Origin: CAYRTD01 sp964528675
GTDB taxonomy: Bacteria > Bacteroidota > Bacteroidia > Bacteroidales > GCA-2748055
Reading direction: 5' to 3'
DNA: 64,000 nucleotides
NCBI GenBank assembly: GCA_964528675.1
Contig: CAZGTU010000005.1
Span: 39,792 to 103,791, forward strand
Positions within the stretch are counted from its first letter, which is position 1, and every line of letters starts with the position of its first letter. Below are positions 25,050-33,805 of this stretch, piece after piece. Position numbers and translations under genes: made by a program. The notes beneath the pieces were generated by a model. The model did not search any database and was not told the origin of the DNA. It worked only from the letters and a program-made list of their open reading frames with translations.

Positions 25050-26378
25050 ATGGACTATTTAACAGGTGACAAGGAATATTTTCCTGAAATAGGAAAAATC
25101 AAGTATGAAGGAAAAGATTCAAAAAATCCGCTGGCTTTTCGTTTTTACAATCCCGATATGAAGATCGGTGATAAAAGCATGAAGGAGATCTTCAGATTTG
25201 CAATGGCTTACTGGCACACTATGACAGGTACGGGAGGAGATCCATTTGGTCCGGGAACGAAAAAATTTCCCTGGGACGTAAGTAAAGACCCTATTCAAAA
25301 TGCCAGAGACAAAATGGATGCAGCTTTTGAATTCGCAAGCAAAATGGGGCTTCCTTTTTATTGCTTTCACGATTATGATCTGGTTGATGAGGCAGATAGT
25401 ATCCGTGAGTCCGAAAAGCGTCTCGCATCAATAATTGACTACGCAAAACAAAAGCAAAAAGAATCCGGCATTAAGCTTTTATGGGGCACAGCCAATCTGT
25501 TCTCTCATAAGCGTTTTATGAACGGAGCAGCTTCAAATCCTGATTTTAATGTAATTGCATGGGCAGGCACACAGGTTAAGAATGCCATTGATGCCACCAT
25601 TGAACTGGGCGGAGAAAACTATGTATTCTGGGGAGGACGCGAAGGCTATTTCAGTCTTTTGAATACCGACATGAAAAGAGAAACAGAACATATTGCCAGG
25701 TTTTTTGAGATGGCAAGGGATTATGGACGTAGAAACGGATTCGAAGGAACCTTCCTCGTTGAGCCCAAGCCCATGGAACCGACAAAACATCAGTATGACT
25801 ACGACACTGCCACAGTAATAGGGTTCCTTAAGGAGCATGGTCTGGCAGGAGATTTCAAACTCAATATCGAAGTTAACCATGCCACGCTAGCAGGACATAC
25901 CTTCCAGCATGAATTGCAGGTAGCGGCCGATGCAGGTCTTTTCTGCAGCATTGACGCAAATCGTGGAGATTATCAGAACGGATGGGATACCGATCAATTC
26001 CCCATCAATGTATATGAGCTTGTAGAAGCTATGCTGGTGATCATTGAAGCCGGTGGATTTACTTCCGGAGGAATTAATTTTGATGCCAAACTAAGACGAA
26101 GCTCAACGGATCTTGATGATATTTTCATTGCTCACATTGCAGGCATGGACGCATTTGCAAGGGCTTATCTTGTAGCACAGGATATATTGAAAAACTCAGA
26201 TTATCTGAAAATGAGAAAAGAACGTTATTCAAGCTTTGACTCAGGTAAAGGTGCTGAATTTGAAGCTGGAAAATTGAGCCTGGAGGATTTAAGAAATATT
26301 GCGAAAGAAGTAGGGGAACCCAAACAAATAAGCGGTAAACAGGAGTTATATGAAGCAATCATCAATCAGTACATTTAA
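25050..26378 (+). CDS. xylA: Xylose isomerase
   Basis: Interconverts D-xylose and D-xylulose. The 442 residues match the class II (longer) xylose isomerases. Active-site His is in YCFHDYDLV near residue 105, with metal-binding FWGGREGY and LVEPKPMEPTKHQYDYD. IDANRGD and GGINFDAKLRR supply further metal ligands. It is 15 nt after xylB in the same operon and is followed by a terminator-like hairpin. Confidence 0.97.
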   Translation: MDYLTGDKEYFPEIGKIKYEGKDSKNPLAFRFYNPDMKIGDKSMKEIFRFAMAYWHTMTGTGGDPFGPGTKKFPWDVSKDPIQNARDKMDAAFEFASKMGLPFYCFHDYDLVDEADSIRESEKRLASIIDYAKQKQKESGIKLLWGTANLFSHKRFMNGAASNPDFNVIAWAGTQVKNAIDATIELGGENYVFWGGREGYFSLLNTDMKRETEHIARFFEMARDYGRRNGFEGTFLVEPKPMEPTKHQYDYDTATVIGFLKEHGLAGDFKLNIEVNHATLAGHTFQHELQVAADAGLFCSIDANRGDYQNGWDTDQFPINVYELVEAMLVIIEAGGFTSGGINFDAKLRRSSTDLDDIFIAHIAGMDAFARAYLVAQDILKNSDYLKMRKERYSSFDSGKGAEFEAGKLSLEDLRNIAKEVGEPKQISGKQELYEAIINQYI

Positions 26379-26405
26379 GTCAAAATGAAAATATATAATT
26401 AATTC

Positions 26406-26461
26406 AAACCGGTTAAGGGAATCATTATGAATATAAAACATGGTTTTTTTAACCGGTTTTT
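26406..26461 (+). terminator. Hairpin with T-run after xylA
   Basis: AAACCGGTTAA at 26406-26416 pairs with TTAACCGGTTT at 26449-26459 across a 32-nt loop, and the right arm runs into TTTTTA. It would end or attenuate xylR-xylB-xylA transcription ahead of xylE. Confidence 0.55.
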
Positions 26462-26535
26462 ATTCATTATGAATCTCTACAGAAATAATCAGCCTTAAGA
26501 TTTTTTATAAACAGAATCCTTCCGAAAATAATTGT

Positions 26536-26547
26536 GCTTTTAAAAGC
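26536..26547. promoter_or_regulatory. Perfect 12-bp palindrome upstream of xylE
   Basis: GCTTTTAAAAGC is a perfect palindrome 91 nt before the xylE start, in the only gap between the hairpin and the gene. It may be an operator; it does not resemble the palindrome in front of the xylose regulator. Confidence 0.3.
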
Positions 26548-26609
26548 GCTTGTTTAGCAAAACTTTTTAAGTAAGAGGCTTTGAAAATGATGAAGATCTG
26601 ATTCTTTAA

Positions 26610-26624
26610 TTCGGAGCAGGCTCA
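26610..26624. repeat. Copy of the 63.7-kb MITE end, upstream of xylE
   Basis: TTCGGAGCAGGCTCA matches 14 of 15 bases of the right end of the element at 63648-63790. A GAGGCT at 26575-26580 may be the matching left edge, giving a collapsed element of about 50 bp placed 15 nt before the xylE start. Confidence 0.4.
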
Positions 26625-26638
26625 AAAAAACCAGAAAC

Positions 26639-28243
26639 ATGTCAAATATAAATAGTTCTAAAAACATTTTCATTTTCGGAATTACACTTGTAGCCACCCT
26701 GGGAGGTTTACTTTTCGGATATGATACTGCTGTGATCAATGGGGCAATAAAAGCTCTTGAATCTTTTTTTATACAACCGCTTACTCAGGATCCGGAATTT
26801 GCATCCCGGGTAATCATAGAATTTAAGGTAGCGGCAACCCTTAGCTTTGCCACGGTGGCTATATTAATAAGCAGTTTCTTTTTCCGCCTGCACGGATTAA
26901 AAAAAGGAGGCATTTACAGCCTGATCTTCATCATTATTACAGGCCTGATTGTATACTTTAAATTTCTCTCTCTGCCCAATGTTTTATCTGAGAATATTGC
27001 CAATGCAATCAACGGATTTACCATTTCAAGTGCCCTGATTGGTTGTATTATCGGAGGTTCAATTGCGGGATACATAAGTCAGACAATAGGTCGGAGGAAA
27101 GGTCTTATCATTGCTGCCTTTCTCTTTCTTATTTCAGCAGTTGGATCAGCGATACCTGATAAAATGAATTTCTTAGGAAGTGAAGTTATAAGCTCTTTTG
27201 TCCTATATAGAATACTTGGTGGAATTGGGGTAGGGATGGCATCTATGCTATCTCCTATGTATATTTCGGAAATTGCCCCTGCAAATATCAGGGGTCGCCT
27301 TGTTTCCTGGAACCAGTTTGCTATAATTTTTGGGATGTTAATAGTCTATTTTGTAAATTATTTCATCGCCAGGGGACAAGCTGAAGACTGGATAATGAAT
27401 ACCGGATGGAGGTGGATGTTTGCTTCTGAAATCATACCTGCCTCACTATTCCTTTTTATGCTATTCTTTGTCCCGGAAACCCCACGCTTCCTGGTAATGA
27501 AAAACAGAGAAGAGGAAGCGGTTAAACTGCTCAACAAGATATCCGGTCAATCCAAAGCAACAAAGGTGCTTTCAGATATCAAGAATTCCCTTTCTACAAA
27601 AAAGACTTCATGGCTGAGCTATGGAAGTCTTGTTATCATTATCGGTATCCTTCTATCTGTATTTCAGCAATTTGTAGGAATCAATGTGGTTTTATATTAT
27701 GCTTCGAAGATTTTTGTCAATATGGGGGCAAATACCGATACTTCTTTGCTTCAAACTATCATTGTTGGAGCCGTAAACCTTACCTTCACCATTGTTGCTA
27801 TTTTTACTGTCGATAAATTTGGCCGTAAACCCCTTCAAATCATTGGGGCATTGGGAATGGCTTTTAGCATGGCCTGTCTTGGCCTTACTTTTTACCTGGA
27901 GCGGCTTGGTATTGGTTCTCTTATTTTTATGCTACTTTATACAGCATTTTTTGCGGTATCATGGGGGCCGGTTACCTGGGTATTGCTTTCAGAAATATTT
28001 CCTAATAAAATAAGGGGTGCCATGTCAATAGCAGTTGCAGCGCAATGGATATCAAATTTGATCATATCATGGACATTCCCGATCATGGATGGTCATCCCT
28101 GGCTGACAGAACATTTCAATCAAGGATTTTCTTACTGGACATACTCATTAATGGGGATTTTGGCAGCGATTTTTGTATGGAAACTTGTTCCGGAAACCAA
28201 GGGTAAGACATTGGAAGAACTGGAAAGTATATGGAAAAAATAA
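26639..28243 (+). CDS. xylE: Xylose/proton symporter (MFS sugar porter)
   Basis: A 534-residue inner-membrane sugar porter with 12 predicted helices. Signatures are FGYDTAVINGAIKAL near the N-terminus, the loop motif IGRRKGL, PMYISEIAPANIRGRLVSWNQ, PETPRFLV after helix 6, QQFVGINVVLYYA in helix 7 and PETKGKTLEELE at the end. Loops after helices 1 and 2 are longer than in E. coli XylE (491 residues). It follows xylA by 260 nt, separated by a hairpin, so it may have its own promoter. Xylose as substrate is inferred from context and from resemblance to XylE. Confidence 0.92.
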   Translation: MSNINSSKNIFIFGITLVATLGGLLFGYDTAVINGAIKALESFFIQPLTQDPEFASRVIIEFKVAATLSFATVAILISSFFFRLHGLKKGGIYSLIFIIITGLIVYFKFLSLPNVLSENIANAINGFTISSALIGCIIGGSIAGYISQTIGRRKGLIIAAFLFLISAVGSAIPDKMNFLGSEVISSFVLYRILGGIGVGMASMLSPMYISEIAPANIRGRLVSWNQFAIIFGMLIVYFVNYFIARGQAEDWIMNTGWRWMFASEIIPASLFLFMLFFVPETPRFLVMKNREEEAVKLLNKISGQSKATKVLSDIKNSLSTKKTSWLSYGSLVIIIGILLSVFQQFVGINVVLYYASKIFVNMGANTDTSLLQTIIVGAVNLTFTIVAIFTVDKFGRKPLQIIGALGMAFSMACLGLTFYLERLGIGSLIFMLLYTAFFAVSWGPVTWVLLSEIFPNKIRGAMSIAVAAQWISNLIISWTFPIMDGHPWLTEHFNQGFSYWTYSLMGILAAIFVWKLVPETKGKTLEELESIWKK

Positions 28244-28284
28244 ATCAGTTATAGCTTTTGGCTAAAAAACAGAAGGCAGGATAT

Positions 28285-29622
28285 TCAGATTTCCGGAGAA
28301 TAATCTTCCCGGAAATCTTTTTGTCTCATGATTACAGACTTAACAGGATTAGCGATTCTTTCAAAAAGGCTTTCTTCGTTGGTAATAATCTCTGCTACAC
28401 CAAGCATCCCCTGGGTAAAATTTATTTCATTCCCGTAATTGGTTTCAAGACCATCAGGAAGACTGACCAGAACGGTATAAGCATCATCATCCGTGGCAAG
28501 TGAGATCGATTTCACAACACCGGTAACCATTCCATATTCCATGAATGGATAATTATCAAATTTGATCTTGACAATCCTTCCTACCTCAACTTTTCCGGCT
28601 CCCATCGATTGCAAATCAACTTTCCCGACAATTTCACCTCTGTTTTCCGGAATTACGGTCATAACCAGGTCGCCCTGTGAAACATACTGATCCTCACTCC
28701 ATATACGGGTAAAACTAACTGTACCTCCAACGGTGGTCTTCAGTACATAATTTTGTTCCCAGGCAGCAATTTCTGATATGAGATTTTCGAGTGATTCCCT
28801 AACGCCAAGGTTCAATTTATCAAACTCCTCATTTTCCTGTAATTCAAGATCCAGTATCTGCTGTTGCAGCCTGGAGATTTGAATGTCGGCATCCACTATT
28901 GCGGTTCTTGACTGCTCATAGGCCCTTTGTTTTTTGAGTAACTCGGAGCGTGATTTTTCGTAATCGGCGGTAGGAATAACTCCCTGTTTATATAGCGTGG
29001 AATCACGAGTGAACTGATTTTGCGCCAGATTTCTTTCCGAAGCGAGAATGCGACTCTGTTTTTTCAGGGTCCAGGAATAGGCACGGTAACGTTCAATCTC
29101 TTTTTCCATCGACTCGATTTTCTGCTCGTGATAATTAAGATTCAGAAAATTTTTCAGATCATTGAAATTCCTGAGAAAAGTGGAATAATAGGGCTGTATT
29201 TCTCCCAATGTGAGATTTCCAGGAAAATCAACGGAAAAGGAATCTGCATCACCCAAAGATTGTTGACGGAAAGAATCGACCCTGGTCTTCAATAAATTAA
29301 CATCCTGGTTATTAGCAGGGTTCTCAATAAGTGCAAGGACTTCACCTTCTTCAACCTTTTGGTTGTCTTTCACAAAAAGTTCCATTATTCTTCCATCTGT
29401 ACGTGCAATAGCTGTGGAGGGAGGATTTTCGGTAGTTACAAGTATCCGGGACTTGACAACATGAGGATATTCAAAAACCCAGCTTCCAAACAGAATAATG
29501 AGGATTACAAGAAATATCAAGACCATTCCCCATCGGATAATCCAATGTGGGATGATACCAAGAATTTCCTGTACTCCTTCACTCCTTAATTCAATTTGTT
29601 GATTATCTTTTTTACCGGGCAT
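28285..29622 (-). CDS. HlyD-family membrane fusion protein (orphan)
   Basis: A 445-residue periplasmic adaptor. One N-terminal transmembrane helix lies near residues 30-50 (WGMVLIFLVILIILFGSWVF). A lipoyl/barrel-sandwich half follows (TDGRIMELFVKDNQKVEEGEVLALIEN), then a long coiled-coil hairpin (about 100-260) and the second half with a beta-barrel (VSQGDLVMTVIPENRGEIVGKVDL). The form resembles adaptors of peptidase-containing ABC exporters for bacteriocins or peptides. No ABC exporter or TolC-like gene is adjacent. It lies 50 nt downstream of gyrB and is convergent with xylE. Confidence 0.9.
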   Translation of the reverse strand: MPGKKDNQQIELRSEGVQEILGIIPHWIIRWGMVLIFLVILIILFGSWVFEYPHVVKSRILVTTENPPSTAIARTDGRIMELFVKDNQKVEEGEVLALIENPANNQDVNLLKTRVDSFRQQSLGDADSFSVDFPGNLTLGEIQPYYSTFLRNFNDLKNFLNLNYHEQKIESMEKEIERYRAYSWTLKKQSRILASERNLAQNQFTRDSTLYKQGVIPTADYEKSRSELLKKQRAYEQSRTAIVDADIQISRLQQQILDLELQENEEFDKLNLGVRESLENLISEIAAWEQNYVLKTTVGGTVSFTRIWSEDQYVSQGDLVMTVIPENRGEIVGKVDLQSMGAGKVEVGRIVKIKFDNYPFMEYGMVTGVVKSISLATDDDAYTVLVSLPDGLETNYGNEINFTQGMLGVAEIITNEESLFERIANPVKSVIMRQKDFREDYSPEI

Positions 29623-29672
29623 GGCTATTTACTTAACTGCCTCAAGATAATAATAATTTACCATCCGGTCAA

Positions 29673-31691
29673 TTAAGCATCAATATTTGCATATTTAGCA
29701 TGTGTCTCAATAAATTCCCTTCTTGGAGGCACATCATCGCCCATAAGCATAGAAAATATTCTATCAGCCTCTGCTGCGCTTTCAATGGTAACCTGGCGCA
29801 GGGTACGGAATTCCGGATTCATGGTAGTATCCCATAATTGCTGGGCGTTCATTTCTCCCAGACCCTTGTAGCGTTGGACTGAGGCACCCTGACCAAGTTC
29901 CTGAAGGGCTTGCTTCCGCTCTTCCTCTGTCCATGCATATGTCTCTTTATTCCCCCTTTTGATCAGGTACAAAGGCGGGGTGGCAATATATAGATAGCCT
30001 TTTTTAATCAGATCAACCATATAACGGAAAAAGAAAGTCATAATAAGTGTTGTAATATGACTACCGTCAACATCTGCATCATTCATAATAATTACCTTAT
30101 GATAACGGAGACTGTCAAGATTAAGTTCTTTACTATCTTCCTCGGTACCAACGGTCACTCCGAGAGCGGTATATATATTCTTTATCTCATCATTTTCAAA
30201 GATCTTATGTTGCATGGCTTTTTCTACATTCAGAATCTTTCCTCTGAGGGGAAGTATGGCCTGGAATTTTCTGTCCCTGCCCTGTTTTGCAGTTCCGCCG
30301 GCAGAATCACCCTCAACAAGGAACACCTCTGTTTTACTGGGATCCTTATCTGCACAGTCTGCTAACTTACCCGGTAAACCCGCTCCGGAAAGTACATTTT
30401 TACGTTGTACCAGTTCGCGGGCTTTCCTGGCCGCATGACGAGCCTGTGCTGCAAGAATTACCTTTGTAACAATTGTTTTCGCATCTTTGGGATGTTCCTC
30501 CAGGTAGTTGGCAAGCTCACCACTTACAGCCTGGTCAACCACACCCATGATCTCAGAATTACCGAGTTTGGTCTTGGTCTGGCCTTCAAATTGAGGTTCA
30601 GCAACCTTAACAGAGATAATAGCTGTTAATCCTTCTCTGAAATCATCTCCGCTTATATCAAACTTCAGTTTAGCCAGCATACCGGACTTTTCTGCATAGG
30701 ATTTCAAGGTACGGGTTAATCCCCTGCGAAATCCGGAAAGATGAGTACCTCCTTCAATTGTGTTAATGTTATTAACATAAGAGTGAATGTTTTCCGAGAA
30801 AGAGGTATTGTATTGAAGTGCAATTTCCACGGGAACATCATTCTTCTCGGTATCGATATGTATTATATCTTCGATAAGTTTTTCCCGGTTAACATCGAGA
30901 AATCCCACAAATTCTTTTAGGCCTTCTTCTGAATAAAAGCTTTCATGACGAAATTCAGCTTTTCCGTTACCATTACCATTACCATTACCATTACCATTGC
31001 CATTGCCATTATCGGCAAGTTCTCTTTTATCAGTAATACCCAGACGAATTCCTTTGTTAAGAAAAGCCAGTTCTCTCAGTCTTGAAGAAAGGATCTCAAA
31101 ATTATAATCAGTGGTTGAAAAGATAGTCGAATCCGGCTTAAAAGTGACGATAGTACCGGTTTTCTCTGTTGTCCCTATTTCTTCAATCGGGCCTTTGGGT
31201 CTTCCCTGGGTATATTCCTGTACATAGATTTTGCCGTCACGGTGGACTTCAGCTTTAAGATCGCTGGAAAGCGCATTCACACAGGAAACACCAACACCAT
31301 GCAAACCTCCTGAAACCTTGTAGGAATCCTTATCAAACTTTCCGCCGGCATGAAGCACTGTCATAACAACTTCCAGAGCTGATTTATTCTCTTTTTCATG
31401 CCAGTCGACCGGAATACCTCGTCCATCATCAATAACAGTGACGGAACCATCTTCATTTATTGTTACATCTATATTGTTGCAATGGCCTGCAAGCGCTTCA
31501 TCGATAGAATTATCTACCACCTCATACACCAGATGATGAAGGCCTTTGACACTTACATCCCCTATGTACATTGCAGGTCTTTTCCTCACAGCTTCCAGTC
31601 CTTCAAGAACCTGAATGCTGGTTGCTGAATATCCGTTTTCAATTAACTTCTCTACTTTTTTTGATTTAATTTCTTTATCGTTAGTTTCCAT
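29673..31691 (-). CDS. gyrB: DNA gyrase subunit B
   Basis: The ATPase and TOPRIM subunit that, with GyrA, introduces negative supercoils. GHKL ATPase motifs are VVDNSIDEALAG, DDGRGIPV and GGLHGVGVSCVNALS. The TOPRIM acidic residues are EGDSAGG and NDADVDGSH, and the C-terminal QRYKGLGEMNAQQLWDTTM is typical of GyrB. At 672 residues it is slightly long because a run of eight Asn-Gly pairs (residues 228-243), encoded by a hexanucleotide repeat, is inserted between the ATPase core and the transducer domain. A ParE assignment is possible but the overall pattern favours GyrB. Confidence 0.95.
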   Translation of the reverse strand: METNDKEIKSKKVEKLIENGYSATSIQVLEGLEAVRKRPAMYIGDVSVKGLHHLVYEVVDNSIDEALAGHCNNIDVTINEDGSVTVIDDGRGIPVDWHEKENKSALEVVMTVLHAGGKFDKDSYKVSGGLHGVGVSCVNALSSDLKAEVHRDGKIYVQEYTQGRPKGPIEEIGTTEKTGTIVTFKPDSTIFSTTDYNFEILSSRLRELAFLNKGIRLGITDKRELADNGNGNGNGNGNGNGNGKAEFRHESFYSEEGLKEFVGFLDVNREKLIEDIIHIDTEKNDVPVEIALQYNTSFSENIHSYVNNINTIEGGTHLSGFRRGLTRTLKSYAEKSGMLAKLKFDISGDDFREGLTAIISVKVAEPQFEGQTKTKLGNSEIMGVVDQAVSGELANYLEEHPKDAKTIVTKVILAAQARHAARKARELVQRKNVLSGAGLPGKLADCADKDPSKTEVFLVEGDSAGGTAKQGRDRKFQAILPLRGKILNVEKAMQHKIFENDEIKNIYTALGVTVGTEEDSKELNLDSLRYHKVIIMNDADVDGSHITTLIMTFFFRYMVDLIKKGYLYIATPPLYLIKRGNKETYAWTEEERKQALQELGQGASVQRYKGLGEMNAQQLWDTTMNPEFRTLRQVTIESAAEADRIFSMLMGDDVPPRREFIETHAKYANIDA
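30963..31010 (-). repeat. Hexanucleotide microsatellite inside gyrB encoding (Asn-Gly)8
   Basis: 48 bp of six-base units, mainly AATGGT on the coding strand, with two AATGGC and one AACGGA variant units at the edges. Five consecutive acc-att units on the plus strand are nearly identical, so slipped-strand length change is possible, always in frame. Confidence 0.9.
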
Positions 31692-32069
31692 TTTTAAAAT
31701 ATTAATCCTGTTTCAGGAATTTATCTGTTTTAATTCCTGACTATTAAAACCTGTTTTTTGAGTTTGAAATAGACGTACCGGAAAAGTAACAAAAAACTGT
31801 TGCCGGCAATACCTTAGAAAGAGAAAATAATATATTTGTAAATTATTTATTATCAATTCTTTACAATAACTATCCTGCTCACTCAAATTCCAGCATAAAG
31901 ATACAAAAAAAAGATGATTTTACCGCCTGAATCAAGCCCTTAATTGAGGTAGTTTTTAACAATGAATCAACAGTTATAAACAACTGTATTTCATCAATTT
32001 ATGTGCAGAGCGAAATCCTATTTTTATAAGGCCTGAAAAGAAAACTTTAAATAATTATTAACCCTTTGA
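31692..32069. other. Intergenic region upstream of gyrB
   Basis: 378 bp of AT-rich sequence. A small inverted repeat (CAGGAATT at 31714-31721 with AATTCCTG at 31732-31739) lies in the gyrB leader, and another short one (ACAGTT/AACTGT) lies near 31970-31987. No convincing gene, tRNA or consensus promoter was seen. Confidence 0.5.
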
Positions 32070-33734
32070 TTATAAGGCATATGAAAATCCACCCATAATC
32101 TGAAATCGTTGAACCGGGTAATTATACCATTTATGGTAACTGCTGGCAGAGAAATTGTTGAGTCGCAGAAAGAAAGAAAGCAAACTGGTATAACGGTATT
32201 CTGCGCTAAGATTACCATCAAAGAATCCATCCATTTCAACAGTTTCAGGTTCTACCCCGCTGGTTTGGAGAAGGGCATTCCTCGGACCGGTATAAAACAG
32301 GTTGGCATCGATAAGAATCTTATCCCTGAGATTATAAGAAGCATTCAGGGTTATCTCATATTCCGGCTTATGATAAACCTCTTCACCATAATCGTAATAA
32401 TCTCCCCGCAATAAGAATTTGAACTTTTCATTGGGACTCCAGTTTACTTCCCCTCCCGCCTGGAATAAATCAAGATCTTCGTATTCTACAATAAACTGGT
32501 TCCTGATATTTTGATAAAAAGGATCGTTAACAAAGGAATTCATATAAGAGATCCTTGAATATCTTGCCTGAACATCGAAAGACATGTTAGAACTATAACG
32601 ACCCTTCAATCCAAGGTATCCGATTATTTGATGATCTTCATTTTCAGCAACCAGTCCGGGAACAATGAATGGGTTTTCTTCAAGAAGCGAACGGTAAGAA
32701 TTAACCTTTTTATCACCGGTAATTCCCATATAGGGTATTAAAACGTTCTTTACAATGTTGAATTCAAATTTGGCGATGGGATACAGACTGAGGTTCGTTT
32801 GCCCTCCCTTTGTATCAAGTGCCGAATTCAAACCAACATTAAAGCGCCATAATTCAGATGCTTTGGAAAATTCCGGATTGATTTTTATAACATGGTTATT
32901 AGTAGTGTCAAATGCATCAGAACGGTCAAATAAATCAAGACCAAGCTCAATATTTGCATACCAATCGCCAATGAAATTACCCATCATGAAATCAAAATCC
33001 ACTCCATGCTCGGCAAAATTATATGCATCCTGAAGATAATAATACTTCGCCTCCACATCATAATTCAAATGAGATGAATCAGGATGTGTTGAATGAAACC
33101 TGATATTGGCCTCACCTGTATATAACTTCTGTTGATTATCATCAACCTCAAACAGGGTATCCGAAACAGGATTATAACCGTAATACACCCATGAATTATA
33201 GCCTCCGCCAATACCTCCTTCGAGTGCGGACCTACGGAACATTTTTCTTCCGTATAGTCTAAGGTCATTATCACTGAAAGGAGCTTTCACCCTGAAATCA
33301 TTCTCGCGCACATCTATAAACTTTACTCTTCCGGATGATGAATGATGCTTTGCGTATAAACCCAGTGCATTTTTCCTGTCTCTCAACTGATTGATTGTAA
33401 GCTCGGCATATGGAGTGGTATAATTCCCAAGGCCTAGCGTAAACTGACTTTTGTAAAGTCGGGCAAGTGGTAAGCCTACCATTTTTGCAGGTTTAATAGG
33501 ATCGAGTCTGAAATTGGTTGAATATTTTTTGGGTGTAATGCTATATTGAAAATCAGTGCTAAGGCTAACTGTATCATTAAATTCCGGCATCAGGCTTATT
33601 TTATCAGCATCACTCAGGTTTGGGGTATAAGGTTTTACCACCCTGACTTCCCGCTGGAGTTCTTCCTGCCCATAGATGCTGGATATCATCAGAAAACTGA
33701 ATATGACCGGTATAAGATATTTCGGAAAACTCAT
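32070..33734 (-). CDS. TonB-receptor-like outer-membrane beta-barrel
   Basis: A 554-residue outer-membrane protein. It has a signal peptide (cleavage near SIYGQ), a short N-terminal stretch with a conserved-looking motif EVRVVKPYTPNLSDADKI, and then alternating amphipathic strands ending in an aromatic-rich barrel terminus (RFQIMGGFSYAL). There is no plug domain, so it is not a classical TonB-dependent transporter. It follows the TPR gene by 71 nt in the same direction, and the two are probably made together. Function is unknown; a link to envelope assembly or a transport complex is inferred. Confidence 0.75.
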   Translation of the reverse strand: MSFPKYLIPVIFSFLMISSIYGQEELQREVRVVKPYTPNLSDADKISLMPEFNDTVSLSTDFQYSITPKKYSTNFRLDPIKPAKMVGLPLARLYKSQFTLGLGNYTTPYAELTINQLRDRKNALGLYAKHHSSSGRVKFIDVRENDFRVKAPFSDNDLRLYGRKMFRRSALEGGIGGGYNSWVYYGYNPVSDTLFEVDDNQQKLYTGEANIRFHSTHPDSSHLNYDVEAKYYYLQDAYNFAEHGVDFDFMMGNFIGDWYANIELGLDLFDRSDAFDTTNNHVIKINPEFSKASELWRFNVGLNSALDTKGGQTNLSLYPIAKFEFNIVKNVLIPYMGITGDKKVNSYRSLLEENPFIVPGLVAENEDHQIIGYLGLKGRYSSNMSFDVQARYSRISYMNSFVNDPFYQNIRNQFIVEYEDLDLFQAGGEVNWSPNEKFKFLLRGDYYDYGEEVYHKPEYEITLNASYNLRDKILIDANLFYTGPRNALLQTSGVEPETVEMDGFFDGNLSAEYRYTSLLSFFLRLNNFSASSYHKWYNYPVQRFQIMGGFSYAL

Positions 33735-33805
33735 TTTTATCAGGTTTTGTGTTCAGATATAGACTAAGATTTTTTCAAAAAAAGTATTTCTTGATTCTGG
33801 TTTAT

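Noticed and set aside
31692..32069. Possible riboswitch or RNA gene upstream of gyrB
   Set aside because: Only short weak inverted repeats are present and no known RNA motif could be recognised.
32070..33734. Call as a full TonB-dependent transporter
   Set aside because: No plug domain or regulatory domain is present; only barrel-like strands are seen.
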